DNA from: Meconema thalassinum
Taxonomy: Eukaryota; Arthropoda; Insecta; Orthoptera; Tettigoniidae
Direction: 5' to 3'
NCBI GenBank assembly: GCA_946902985.2
Contig: OX336390.1
Location: 529,808,861-529,872,860, forward strand
DNA: 64,000 bases
The position numbers were made by a program, and so were the translations under genes. Positions 45,405 through 57,835 of this stretch are shown here, in pieces. Numbering within the stretch: the stretch's first letter is position 1; each line of letters opens with the position of its first letter. A model generated the notes under the pieces. It was not told where the DNA came from. It saw only the letters and a list, made by a program, of their open reading frames with translations, and did not search any database.

Positions 45405-48400
45405 TATAAAGTTCTATTGATCTTAAACATGATTTATTCTGCGAATATAACTTACAGAATTTTATAAAGTAACTCATAAATAATTTTTAACATTCTGTAA
45501 ACGAAACACACACATATTTTATTATGAGCAAATATTCTCATGAAAATAAATTTTATTATTTCAGATTTTGAAAAATCATTTACATATCATATTGTTCTAT
45601 ATTGAAACATCTTTTTTTAGTAATAATCTGATACAGGTACTGTACCCGATAACCCGGATAGTAGGCTGTCAGATATCCGCCCCCTCAATCGGATTGCCAA
45701 AAATCAAACGCGCCGGCATAGCTACATCAATGAAAATGGCACTGACAGATACTATCGAGATCAGAGCACAATAGTTAACAAGAAAATTATTGTGGAACAC
45801 ACCAAAATATACGGGGGTTCATACTTACCTTTACTTACCTCTTAAATTTATCTCGGGGACTGGGTTGTCAACTGGATCACTTAAAAGTATGCCCACACAA
45901 TAACCTCCACCATGATATTTAAAATGAACCAGAACGAAGACGAGAAACCTTAAACTGCACAATAATTTATTTCACATAAAGAATGATTTTAACAAAAATG
46001 AAACAACAAAATCCACGTGGCAATCAGAAGCCATCGACCACATAACCATGTCCTCCTGTAGGACCTGTATTCTCTACATATAATGTTTCAGCTTTCTCGA
46101 GCTCATAGCAACGTAAAATAATAATGCACTGGGGATGGAAACGGGATTTGGGATGAGACACATATATCAATTGTTTTGCGTGTTTATATACTTCACATTT
46201 TATTTATAGCCACAAGGCTATTATGGAACGTCCTTGGCCTCTGTAACACAGTAGTCCGGGCCAGCTGCAATGCACCTGTATCGTCAAAGCGGACTCCCGT
46301 TCGTTCAACCCTAGCATAAGCGTGTTACCTCAGAGCTTGGCTCTCCTTTTCAAATACGTAAATGTTCACATCTCAACTGAAATATTATCACGCAAATGTC
46401 TTACATGCTTCATTCAAACACCAGTGGATTCCTCCAATAATCCCAAATCATGATTAATTGTTCAAACCACTTGCTTAACTAGCGTTGTTTAGAGTATAAA
46501 AAAACAAAACTCTAAATGTTAATAACAAAAGTTCATTAATTATTTATAACAATAATAAAATTGTTTATAACAATGTCAAATGACAATTGAAAATTTTATA
46601 CACGCCTCTATTAATCACTATCATTTCAAATTATTATCAAAGATATTTACAAAATTATTTACAATATTATATTGTTTATATTATTTATACAAGAAATACA
46701 TTAAACCACACGTTTATCCGGTTGATAATTACTCAAATCGTGTTGATATAATCGACCAATGAAGGTTAGTTATATTTAACTGTCAAATTCAGGTTTAATA
46801 AGGTTTAATAATAATTATTAATATTTGTGACGGTAACCTCCATTCAAAATCTTCCTCTCAAATTATTTAACACTCTTGTTAATTTTAACAGTATCTTCAT
46901 ATGAATAATCTTTCAAAGAACAAGAACAATACTCAGCGGGAAAATACTTCGCTTATAACGCACAAAATTGCACAACAATTGGCCCAAAATTCATCATATA
47001 TCTTCATATATATGGCATAAAAATCTTCCAAACTACACACAAAAATCTCCACTTATTAATTCATCAATTTCATTAATTATTGTGGGAACCTCCTTCAATA
47101 TTCAAGGGCATTACTCAACAGCGACTTTTACACGTCCACTGAACTAACGATTATACATCCATTGTTCCTCTTTAAAAATTCTTATATTCATCAATTGTAA
47201 TAATGACTGTTATTATTTAACCTTCGTGGGTTTCATTCATGAATCGATATGAAGTAAAAACTTGCCAATCACAAATAAATTTAATAGCAAATACGATTAG
47301 ACACTCCTGCCTGGTCTATCAAAATTGAGGTTAACATCTTCAAAGTAACGCAGTATAAAAATACTATCTTCAAACAAAGTTCATCTAAACTGCAAAATAG
47401 TCGAATAGAATACAATTAGACTGTGGAATGCAAACATTATTGTTCCAATCTATAATTGAGAAAAACTCCTATCAAATGTTCATTACTATAGTGTATTCAA
47501 TAAATCGAAATAAAAGTTCATATTTCATAAAATTGTCTATAATGCAATGATGAATGTCTATGTTGCAATCATGTTCATAAGACGACTAGTATTTCAAAGA
47601 TCGTCGATATCGTAATAGATTTTAACGCTCTAAAATCTTTTAATCATTCTTCTTTCTTGAGGATGACAGAAAATTGGTCAAAGTAATTTACTGAATAGAA
47701 TTACTTTAATAAAATGACACGCTGTCTAAATTCAACTCTGCCATAGCAAATCGTTAACTTTACAGTCAAATCGTGACTACAAAAATATGCAAATTACTGA
47801 AAGAATCTAAATCATCAGTCTCAACTGATCCAAAATTATTAAGTATGCCAATGACATAGCAATGTCTCAAAAATCGAAGAAAAAGGCATAAATCATCGAA
47901 GTGTACTGAGTACAAAAATATCAATCAAGAAAATGGGGCAAAAGATAGGACAGAAAATATGGGAAAATGGTTGCTCAGATATCGCTACAAGATTCAAATA
48001 ATACAAGAAACGTTCACGACTACCTTATCTGTTGATTGAAGATCTAGAGGAAAGTTTTCAAAGAAAACTGCTGTTGGTTCCATTTCACCAGCGTGAAGAT
48101 GTGCTCCGTCCTCGAACCTGGAATCAGCGTCCTCGGAGAATCGAACTGCTTCCTCCTCCGAAATTGCACTGCTCCGTGGATACGAAAAACATCCTTCTGG
48201 CAAAACTCTTCTTTGTGCGCCGGGACAACCCTGGCCTCTCTTGAAAGTTCCCTGAAGTTCTTGCAGGAATTCGCCATGAAGTTTATTGTAGTTATTTCCG
48301 CAGAAATATTCATAGTTGTGGAGTATGAAAATATTTCCACTGTTATCTGGTATAATTCAGCGATGGATTCACGATGCATGAGTGTAGTTGGATGTTCACT

Positions 48401-50425
48401 ACATGCTCGCTTTTGTAGAAAGACGATTAACGAAGTTCCATGCTGTTACTTTACTCCAACGATATATGTCCCAATTGCATTAAAGCCTTAGCCTTCCATC
48501 TCAACTACTGTTATAATCATTGAAAGCACTGCAAGATTATAATGTTCCATAGTCGAATGTATCGTTGTAATACCGAACGTATTCTCTAATATCACTGTTG
48601 CACTCCACGTGTCAGCCGTAGTGTATAATGTGGAATTTTAAAAGTGTTTCTCATGTGGCGAGAAAATCACTTTTGTTGGCAGCCTTAAAGTTCCAATATC
48701 TTTCGAAGTATAACTGTGAAATTGTTCAAATCTTCTACACACCTCAATGTTATACTGCCCAATAGAATTATAATACAGGCTGAAGTTAGCGCTTGATATC
48801 TTGACTGGTGGAAACGTTAATGTGAGCGTTTCAACTTCACCTAGTTTCGAGCAGCGTAAAATGGAACTGCTCCGAGTTCGTTCGATGCGCCGGGCTTTAA
48901 CCACGCTAAAGACAACTTGCTGCACTGAATCACTTGAAAATAACTATATATCACCAGAAATATATATGCGATCTGACATATGAGATCTGAGATCTGAGTT
49001 CTGAGTTCTGAGTTCTGAGCGCTCCTCTCTTCTGTGCACGACCTTTTATCAACTTCTTAAGGGGCGTATCCATCCCCTCCATAGCCTGTTGCTGCGTCAT
49101 TGCTGGAAGTTTTAACTTTGGCTATACTTGCCGGATTTTCAAATTTCAAAAACTCAAAATTAATTTCTTCAAAATTCCAAATCAATGCCATAACTGAAAA
49201 TAGATTTCCACAAATCTGCATGCCAAAAGTAATCGAATATCGTAGTTTCAGCAATCTCCGTCTTCCTTCCAAACTATCGTTCATTGGTTCGAGTCTCTCC
49301 TCCAATAGCGTAACTTCTTCCTTAGCACAATACCTTGTTTCCTGCGACTGCGTCGTAAATCTAAGATCTTTCTCGAACAAAATCATGACGTCACCAAGAA
49401 TCTCAGCTCAACCAGCCTGCTTGCCTCGAGTCTGCGTCATCCGTGCCTACGTCATGAATATCCACGTCATAACTATGACATTCATAACTTTACTCATATT
49501 TGCCAATACAGCCATCGTGGTCTCAATATAATTCAATTTCCGGGGGCAGTACGAAGTACACCATTTTATACTGACTGTATAACAATATAAAGTATTGACA
49601 GTAAGAAAACAAAGAATAAAATTTAACAAAAAAAAGGAACTTAATAATAACAAATTCATTGGAAATTAAATAACAAATAAAATAAATAACAGAGGTTATA
49701 AAGATATGTATGTGAGTCGTCCAATTCCAGAACTACCTAAGTCAATTTCATGAAATTTGTGAGAAAGGGCAAAAAACTGTCTTGAGTTATCCGTGCGCGT
49801 TTAAATAGAAACAGTTTGTATAATAGTTACAAAATACGATTAGTTTTCATTTTATGTATGTTTTAAAAATACAGTAAAAGCAGTTTTTACGTAATAATAG
49901 AAAATATATTGCACTTAAGCAGTTTTGATACAGGATCTAGGACTTAAGTAGTTTTGGATTAGTTTCATTAAGTCAGTAATTATGGTTTCTATGTGAAAGT
50001 GAAATTATTGCTATATTTTAAAGTTCTCTAAGAAACTACCCAGTATACAATAAAAGTAACCTTTCAACCTTAAATTTCCATTCACAATATGCTCACAGCT
50101 TTTCAAACTAGGCGAAATAGAGTCCATTGGACTGCACAGCAACGTCATTCCATGGGATCTTCTTCTTCTTCTTCTTCTTCTTCTTCTTCGTCTTCTTCTT
50201 CTTCTACTTCAGATACATTTTGTCGAGCTATGTCTTCGCCACATAGTAGCAAGTCTCGGTAGAAGCCTAGATCCTCTCTGTTGTGCCACTCAGGGCCGAA
50301 ATGCTTTGACAAAAACTGTTTCACATCAGTCACTTACATATATATATAAATATATAAAAGTGTACCCGTTCCTACGCCACTTTAACATGTTTTCTTGGCG
50401 TTGATTACAGTAGCAGTGTTTAGCT
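45405..50425. other. 5-kb AT-rich region, no gene recognised
   Basis: No protein family recognised on either strand. 46100-47900 is extremely AT-rich. An octamer tandem (GAGATCT/GAGTTCT, six units) lies at about 48978-49022, and a (TTC)n run at 50159-50206. The minus ORF 49057-49386 (109 aa) and plus ORF 49100-49531 overlap and lack hallmarks. An unrecognised LTR or large non-coding element is possible. Confidence 0.4.
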
Positions 50426-52674
50426 ATGGACAAGTTCATTGTTAAACGTAAACGCCTGGAGAGTGAAAGTGAGCAGTCGGCTCCTACTCCCGAACCGTCG
50501 AATTCAACATAAAGAAGACAAACGAAAGAAAAGAACATACCAGGACAGTTACGTAGTGTATGGATTTACGTGGAATAAGAACGAGGAAAACCCTATCCCT
50601 GTGTGTTTAGTTTGTGGCGAAACACGAGGCCATGGTACCTAGCAAACTGAAGTGGCATCTCACAATTAAGCTTCCTAGTGGGTCTGGGAAGAGTGTGATG
50701 TATTTTTCACGTGTACTAGAAGGGGAGAAAAAAAACAGCTGTGCGAATGGTAAAGAGAATGACCATAAGTGATACTGCTCTTGAAGTCTCGTTTAAAGTA
50801 GCAGAACTGATAGGGAAAAAAATCACACACACACCTCATATTCTTGGAGAGGAAATCATAGGTCCTGCATGGAAAATTATAGTTTCAACAATACTTGGTG
50901 AAGGAGCAGTAATCAAATTTCGAAATTTCCTCTTTCCAACAACACAATCAGTCGCAGGATATCTGAAATGTTTGCAATATCAACGAACAAGTCGTGGGGA
51001 AAATAAAAACTGATAGAGCATTTGCTTTGCAAGTAGATGAGAGTATCGATAGTGGTGACAAACTGCAACTCCTTGGTTTTACCAGATATATTGATGATAA
51101 AGATATTAATGAGGCGTTTCTGTTCTGTAGACCGCTGGAGACTACAACCTCAGGACATGATATTTTTGTTTCTATTAATTCCTTTCTCAATGACCAAGAT
51201 CTTTCATGGAAAGACTGGTTGGTTAGTTCTTAAGTTTAGGGGCTGTGACAACGCGGTCATGTAGCCCCGTGTACTTTGGTGTGTGTAGAATCTGTCTGAT
51301 AACCGGTGTTAATTGTGATGACTGTATTAGTGCGTGTTATCTGTTTTTAATTCAAGTAAGGACTGCAGTCTTTTGACTTTTTCAAATAGTTCCGACTTTT
51401 GCTGCCAAACGCCACCGTCAATGACTACTAGTTCAGAACTTAGCTACCAGACGCCACCGCAGTCGGCTCTTGACGACGAACGTAGGAACCTAAGAACGCT
51501 AGTCAAATGTTTAACCTATATATAATTTAGCTTCACACAGGTGTAATTAGTGGAAGGTTCTTTAACATGCCATAAATCTATGACATGGGACCACCGGATT
51601 TACTTACCCTCCGAAGGAAGCCATACTGAGGGATTTTTAACTCTTAAAAATCCGACGACTTCGGCCGGCATGGAAAGACTGTTGTGGTATATGTACAGAT
51701 GGTGCACAATCTATGTCTGGGAAATTTAAAGATTTTTACTGCAAGAGCTCAAGATTTTGCTGCAGTGTTTAACGAAGTTGTGAAAATGGTGAACTACATC
51801 AAGTCTCGACCTTTAATGTGCAGGATTTTTAAACAGTTATGTCTCACAACGGATGCACCTCATACCTCTTTGTTACTTCATACAGAGTAAGGTAGTTGTC
51901 GCGGGGTCGTGTATTGAAGCAGTTTCTTGAACTTAGAGAACAGGTGAAAACTCTTTTTAAAGATGAAAATCAAGATACATTTTATGAGCTGTTACTAACT
52001 GATTCTTGGTGCTTGGAACTGTCGTATCTGGCAGATATTTTTCATAAACTGAATTAACTGAATGTTTCAATGCAGGGTAGACAGGAAACAATTTCCTCAA
52101 CCAATAAAATGAAAGATTTTAAAAGAAAACTTAGTTCTTGGACGTCTGCAGTTCAGAAAGGAAATCTTTCAAACTTTCTTCATCAGGCAGTAGATAACGA
52201 TCTGGGTAAGCTGAAAGACCGCATTTGTGATCACTTATCAAGATTGCAAGAAGCAATAGATACATACTTTCCATCTATTTCCACTATGAATGTCAACTGG
52301 GTTGTCTCATCATTTGATTTCATAGATAGTGCGAGGAAATAGATTTCACTGGTTGCGAACGAGATGAATTTATTGATCTTTGTGCCGATTCCACACTCAA
52401 AAGTAAGTCCACCAAGAGTGAGGCGTCGGTGGCTACTTTTGGGCTTCAGCGGAGAGAGTAGTATCCTAACCTAATGAAGAAAGCAATTAACACACTTTCG
52501 CCCTTTCCAAAATCCTATCTATGCGAGCAAGCCTTCTCTGCTCTGGTGACAATAAAATCCAAAGCAAGAAATAGACTGAATAACCTTGAGGATGATTTGC
52601 GTGTTTCATTGTCAACTGCAAGGCCCGATATCACGTACCTGTGCTCTAAGCATCAATCACAAGTTTCATATTAA
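50426..52674 (+). pseudogene. hAT transposase pseudogene (ZBED/FAM200-like), split by a SINE
   Basis: hAT transposases excise and insert DNA elements. The start MDKFIVKRKRLESESEQ leads after a frameshift to a BED-type zinc finger (CLVCGE, then SKLKWHL). The core follows: LQVDESIDSGDKLQLLGFTR with a catalytic-type Asp, the SINE, CTDGAQSMSGKFK on another frame, and VNYIKSRPLMCRIFKQL. The hAT dimerisation region is FPKSYLCEQAFSALVTIKSKARNRLNNLEDDLR near 52505-52600 (split here into FPKSYLCEQAFSALV and NRLNNLEDDLR). Several stops and frameshifts make it non-functional. The sequence resembles the ZBED5/FAM200 group of domesticated hAT proteins, known from memory. Confidence 0.85.
51218..51668 (-). 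mobile_element. SINE family 1, 5'-truncated, inside hAT transposase
   Basis: Minus-strand copy matching 2465-2987 but lacking most of the tRNA head (it stops at CCGACGACTTCGGCCGG). A perfect 13-bp duplication CATGGAAAGACTG (51205-51217, 51669-51681) flanks it, and the host sequence resumes at the second duplicate. Confidence 0.93.
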
Positions 52675-52866
52675 TGATTTATCGAACAAAATTTTGATGT
52701 ATTTTTACTCACTGACTGTAGTAAAGTAGACTGTATTATGTTATGGTATACGTTACTTATTATAAAATATTTCAATAAATTTACATATGAAACATAATTT
52801 TTTTTTTATTCAAGGAAGGGTGCCCCTAGTGTTTAATGTTATTCCCAAGGGTGCCGTGAACTTCAA

Positions 52867-52884
52867 AAGGTTGGTAAACTCTGT
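52867..52884 (-). repeat. Probable 3' terminal inverted repeat of the hAT element
   Basis: AAAGGTTGGTAAACTCTG; its complement begins CAGAGTTTACC, which has the CAG start typical of hAT ends. The 5' partner was not found upstream of 50426, so the element limit is provisional. Confidence 0.5.
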
Positions 52885-53524
52885 TCTAGTCTGTGGTCGT
52901 GTGGACTGGCATGATGAGTCAGGGCGGGAGGGAGGCGGAAGCTGCGATAGCAAAGGTGTTGAAGGAGAGGATAAGGCAGGTGCCCGAGCGCGCTCTTGCC
53001 CAAGACCTTGTCTTACCGCTGTGTGTGTGCGCGCGTGTGTGTATGTGTGTGTGACTGATTCAACCTGCGTTTTGTAGAGTCTGAAAGGTACAATCACCAC
53101 GGGTATATCGCTGAACCAATTTTCTTTATCGAACTTTTCTACTGCTCAGAATAAGAGCCACATCAAATTAATAAAACTTTGAAGTTAATATAACAATTTT
53201 TTCTCACTAAAAATGGTATTCAAATCTGAAGAGGTTAATACAAAATTTGAATTTCGTAATAAGAATTGTTCCTATTGCAGGTACTACTACAGGGGTTGTT
53301 GTACATAAATTTCGGTGTCTTCCGATTATTAGTTTCGTCGTGGAGATTGTACCTTTAACGCTCAAAATAGCCACTTTGAAGCCATGTCCTCAGCAAACGA
53401 GCCGTCGTTATTTTCTTCAAAACGCATATAATATCTCACAAAGACCTACATTAGAGATTAAGAGTAAAAATAAAAATAAAAATAAAATTTCAATTTTTGA
53501 CCGCACAGCCTTAATATAATATAA
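52885..53524. other. No recognised gene; short GT repeat
   Basis: A GTGTGTGCGCGCGTGTG run near 53020-53052. ORFs 52787-53077 (+) and 52810-53100 (-) overlap on both strands and are unsupported. Confidence 0.4.
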
Positions 53525-54395
53525 TCCCCCTTCCGTCCAATCTTAAATTGACTGTGAATTTTGAGGAACGAAAAGTTCACAGGCGAAATGAGAGTTGAAC
53601 TTCCAGGGATTGGCGAGGTGAATGAAACTCAAATCCCCCTTCCATCCAATCTTAACTTGACTGTGTTTCACAGGCGAAATGAAGAAACCCCGAGTTGCAA
53701 TTCCAGGAACACTCCAAACACAACCACCCTTCTCGGAAGTCTTAACTCAACACGACTCAACGGTTTGCTGCTGGCTATATCTGGGGCAATAGGTTCGCCC
53801 GCTAGCTAGGCTGTAACAGGGATGATAGACTCGCCCTTACCTAGCTCGTAAACTGTCGCCTCAGTAGTTGAATGGACATGGTTGGAAGAAATTAAAACGT
53901 AAAAACACTTATAGTGGGCGATGTATTGAAGATAGACATATGCTTTCGCGGACTTTTTTGTAGAACTTTTCATACTGAACAATTCTTACACTCATAGTTC
54001 CTATTTAGATATTTTTAACGGTTTGCCCAGCGTAAGCTTACAAAGCACTTGGACACCAGGTTCTTTTTCAACTTTTCCACTGAAATCGTTACTGCTCGGC
54101 TTCTTTTGATCATAAATAAATTAGTTTCTACAGAAATCATCCTCGAGATTTCCTTTACATAATGGTGAAAACCGCATCAAAATATATCCAGTGGTTCTCG
54201 AGTTTACCCGTAACATCCAAGATTCGGGAACTTCGTTTTATACTAAGAAGAGATTTCCGTTGACTTTTCAAGAAATGCAGGATTTTTCCTGTACTATTGA
54301 GACGATTTGGAAAATGTTGTTACAAACCACACCTTCTAACTCCTTCTGGTTTAGGAGCTTGTGTTTTGTGAAACATACACCTTAGCGTATTATAT
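53525..54395 (+). repeat. Second copy of the 38.4-39.5 kb repeat blocks, in swapped order
   Basis: 53525-54254 matches 38858-39492. 54254-54395 (AAGAAATGCAGGATTTTTCC, ACAAACCACACCTTCTAACT) matches 38355-38497, which in the first location lies upstream rather than downstream. Confidence 0.8.
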
Positions 54396-54593
54396 AATAA
54401 TAAGATGATGATTGAGTAAATTTTCCAGAACATAGAAAATATAACAGACCTCGAGCCTGGACTACTAAAGAAGATAGCAGTAATGGCTCTGAAAGCATCT
54501 TTCTCCATCTTCCGAAACCTCTACCACTGACAGTGAGAAGAATTAACAATTATTGCAAAACATTCCTAAATTTTTAAATACAGTTATTTTGCA

Positions 54594-54963
54594 ATAGCCA
54601 CGGTAGCCGAGAGAGCGCTAACGCGGTAGCTTGTGCCTCTCTGGCATCGGGAGAGCGTGGGTTCGAATCCCACCTCGGCCATCCTGAAAATAGTTTTCAT
54701 GGTTTCCCATTTTCACCACTAGGCAAATACCGGGACGGCTCCTTTCAACAGGTGCACGCCCGACTTCCTTCCAAAATTCCTTCCCTGACCCTTCCTGAAC
54801 CAAGTTAGTGGTCGCCTGGGCGATCGACCGTCACCATCCCCGGTTGTATCTGCTGTCAAAGTGTTTTCAGCTCCTAGACGCCAACCTTGCGACGGTAGAG
54901 GAATGATCCCCCGCAGAGTCCGTGGGTGAAGCCGAGCTGGGAGGATAAGTGATTTTTTTAAGA
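54594..54963 (+). mobile_element. tRNA-derived SINE (family 3-like)
   Basis: A-box region TAGCCGAGAGAGCGC, B box GGGTTCGAATCCC, and a body with TTTCCCATTTTCACCA and CAGGTGCACGCCCGAC. A 12-bp target duplication AGTTATTTTGCA (54582-54593, 54964-54975) flanks it. Confidence 0.92.
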
Positions 54964-54975
54964 AGTTATTTTGCA

Positions 54976-55035
54976 GGTAACCCAGACGTCTAGGGAGAAT
55001 ACAGCCAAATGAAGTTCTGTTACTAGTATTATTAA

Positions 55036-55066
<31 letters not shown>

Positions 55067-55768
55067 GTTAAGAATATTAGTTTGATATATCTATAGAATG
55101 GATGACAGCGGATTAACATACAAAATCTAATACTTTTGGAGAAGAAATCTCCTACTTCAGGCGAACACCAGGATGGATCCTAGCTTAATGGCACGACCGC
55201 CTCCTTCCCAATCCCAGCCTAAGTTATACCAACATTTTGACAGATAAATTGCACACACCCAAATACATGGGGCTGATGAACACCTTGACCAATCCTCTAA
55301 ATAAATGAAACAACAACAGTACCATGAATGAGGCAGGCCAAATGGGAGCTGTCACACACTGTAGCTGATAAGTCGCGTTATGCAGTCGGCTGTCAGTACA
55401 TGAGTGTTACAGCGACAACATATCACTTGACGTCATAATCTCTGCTACGACCTTCAGGCTTTACTGCATCAAGGACTCGATGTTTCAACTCTAGCTTATG
55501 AATGAAGCTCACACAGGTACAGGAATACCCGCAAGGATAGACACTTCTGTACAGCAGTCTACATAGGTACCACATCCCAATCGATATAACCAGCGAATGT
55601 AATGTAATTCTACATGTCTCATCATTTATGACATCCTGAAACTTAAACAATCCTCTAGAAAGATGTTCTCTTGCATTTAAGCTTATTTTCATCATACACA
55701 CTCACATTCTAGGTCTCCTCCAGGCTAAAATTCTGGCACCCCGGTGTCCCAAATGCTACACCCAAATA
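54976..55768. other. Non-coding; (ATT)n and SINE-tail fragments
   Basis: (ATT)n at about 55027-55065. 55240-55320 resembles the shared SINE 3' domain (ACACACCCAAATACATGGGG). 55720-55755 resembles part of SINE family 4 (AAAATTCTGGCACCCCGG), immediately next to the mariner element. Confidence 0.5.
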
Positions 55769-56420
55769 CACCCTCTGTCTGAAAGGTTCGATGAATGGGC
55801 TATATTACGAACGGATTGTTGGCTTACCTGAACCAGCCGTTACTATCCTACGAAGTAATCCCCGTGGATGGTTATGCACTTCTGAGAATGACTGAACAAG
55901 TCCTGGAAACTCCTGGCATAGTCTTCTTTAGGAATAGCCTTCAGTTTGGGTCGTCAAAACTCTAAATTGAAAGCAGGAGAGAAGCGTGAATTTATGCAAC
56001 CTGCCTTGCACACCTAATAGACGGGCGGCAATGAGAAGGGTGAATTTATGCAACCTAACGTGCACACCTGTTCGACGGGTGGCAGTGATAAGGGTGAATG
56101 TTCCGTGGAATGAAATGGTCCTGAAAACCATCGTCACGGGTGACGAGACCTGGTGCCTGAGGTACGACCTCGAAGGCAAGCGTCAAAGTATGGAGTATCG
56201 GGGTCCAGGGTCGCCGAAAACACCTGAAGGGCCAGAGGTTTTCGGACATTTCGGACATCCAACGTAATGTGACGACCCAACTGAAGGCTTATACAGCCAT
56301 TCTAAGAAGTGCATAACCATCCACGGGAATTACTTCGAAGGATAGTAACGATTTTTTCAGGTAAGCCAACAATCCGTTCGTAATATAGACCCATTCACCG
56401 AACTTTTCATACAGAGGGTG
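55769..56420 (+). mobile_element. Internally deleted mariner-like element with long TIRs
   Basis: Inverted ends CACCCTCTGTCTGAAAGGTT and near complement extend about 150 bp. TA flanks both sides (55767-55768, 56421-56422). The centre encodes a transposase scrap. It is a different family from 17543-18264, with other termini. Confidence 0.88.
55986..56267 (+). pseudogene. mariner-like transposase fragment (first catalytic box)
   Basis: Contains MVLKTIVTGDETWC followed by YDLEGKRQSMEYRG, the region around the first catalytic Asp in mariner-type transposases. The helix-turn-helix part and the second and third catalytic boxes are absent. A short tandem of NLCNLPCTP-like residues precedes it (about 20-22 codons repeated), reflecting a 60-bp duplication (AATTTATGCAACCT at 55989 and again at 56042). 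It lies between the two long TIRs, so the element depends on a transposase supplied elsewhere. Confidence 0.78.
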
Positions 56421-56439
56421 TACGTTAAACCCATAGGAA

Positions 56440-56512
<73 letters not shown>

Positions 56513-56520
56513 ATTATTAT
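56440..56520. repeat. (ATT)n microsatellite
   Basis: About 25 ATT units just right of the mariner element. Confidence 0.95.
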
Positions 56521-56845
56521 TTTCGTTAATTCCCCCTTAAGGAGAGCGTTATACAACAATCAAGTGTCATTGTTTTATTTCTGACCCTTTCTTCTTTCTT
56601 CCCTAAAACCTCTCATATATTCACTAAGCTTTACTGCCCATTTCTTTCTTGTTTATTCCTCTTTGGGCGTTCGCTCAAATTTCTGTTTTCTGAGTTTTTC
56701 TCTGTATGTTTTCCTGTCTGCCACGTCTTCTGTATAGATGTTTAGTTTCTTGAGGTCTTCCACGATTTCTCTTACCCAAATGGTTTTCAGTGTACTATTT
56801 ATAACTTTTTTTTCTTGGTCAATCTGTCTTCGTTGATCCTATGGA

Positions 56846-57230
56846 AGGCCGGACGTTTGTTTTAGACGAGTGAAAAATCATATTAATGGAAGCCTGGAGG
56901 CGGGTTACTACAATACCTGTGCTGTTGTCACCTGCCCCATGCGGTCGGATGATGGACAACACTATCTCACACTACTGCTGAAGTACAGTCATCGGCAAAT
57001 ATAATGGCGTTCTGTTCGTAACTAATTTACGTGTACTTCCGCGTCACACAATACATAGACGTTGACTGTACTGTTCCACACGGCGGTGTCGCCACGTGCT
57101 CAAGTCTGGAATTTCATTATATCAGACCAGTGGTGACAACTGTGAAGTGAGAGGGCAAGAGAGTGACTGTGTACAGGGTCACCCGCGATCTTCAAGGTCA
57201 AGGGCAATCCTCTAAAACAAACATCCGGCT
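56846..57230. mobile_element. Small MITE inside LINE 2
   Basis: Inverted ends GCCGGACGTTTGTTTTAGA and GCCGGATGTTTGTTTTAGA (complement of the right end). Non-coding, 385 bp. LINE 2 sequence is recognisable on both sides. The target duplication is not clear. Confidence 0.72.
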
Positions 57231-57456
57231 TGTAACTGTCCATAAAATTGTGCCCTTATTTTCCTGCTGTTGTTTGTAATCGTCTCTGTCTGTTTGTACA
57301 GTCTCTTTATCCATATTCCCTCTTTCTGAATTGGCCCATTGATCTTTCTCTTCATTTTTCTCTCTTGTTTTTCTAGATCCTTGATTTTTGTTCGTCCCTT
57401 GATTGCTGTCGTTTCTGAAGCGTATAAGGCCTCTGGTAGGACTACTGTATTATAGT

Positions 57457-57609
57457 CTGGCGCAGTCAGCTGGCATTTGAGGGTGCGCAAATGCGAGGGA
57501 GCCGTGTCAGTAGATTTACTGGCACGTTAAGGATCCCCTTCGGGGCAAAATTCCGGCACCCGGGCGTCTCTAAAAGCCACAGTAGTTAAAAGGGACGTAA
57601 AACCAATAA

Positions 57610-57676
<67 letters not shown>
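57457..57676 (+). mobile_element. SINE (family 4), 5'-truncated, with (ATT)n tail, inside LINE 2
   Basis: Body with GGCACGTTAAGGATCCCC and CCGGCACCCGGGCGTCTC, ending GACGTAAAACCAATAACATT followed by (ATT)n. A perfect 10-bp duplication GTATTATAGT (57447-57456, 57677-57686) flanks it, and removing it restores continuity of LINE 2. Confidence 0.92.
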
Positions 57677-57835
57677 GTATTATAGTGTCGTTGTTTGGCA
57701 TTGATGGAGATACTTTTTGTTGTTGTAGTGGTTTCATGTAAGTCTGTGTGCTTTCTGTAATTTTGTGATCCTTTCTTCATTGGATGCCAAGTTCAGTTCT
57801 ATTTCTGTATAATCTCCCCCAAGTATTTGAAACTT

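Larger units (their letters stand above)
56620..57835 (-). pseudogene. LINE reverse transcriptase C-terminal remnant (LINE 2) with two insertions
   Basis: Minus strand: SFKYLGEII at 57835, SISINAKQRHYNT, then the SINE at 57457-57676, then EALYASETTAIKG and QERKMKRKINGPI to FYGQLQ (57240). A MITE (56846-57230) follows, then a RINEDRLTKKK-type tail down to about 56640. This is the segment after the polymerase domain in non-LTR elements. It is 5'-truncated, frameshifted and inactive. The clade was not determined. Confidence 0.78.

Noticed and set aside
50145..50333. 62-aa acidic ORF on minus strand
   Set aside because: Its Glu-rich tail is the (TTC)n microsatellite read in reverse; the rest shows no known family.
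54600..54690. tRNA gene suggested by A and B boxes
   Set aside because: It is the head of a 370-bp SINE with target duplication, and the cloverleaf is imperfect; the same applies at 2465 and 41000.
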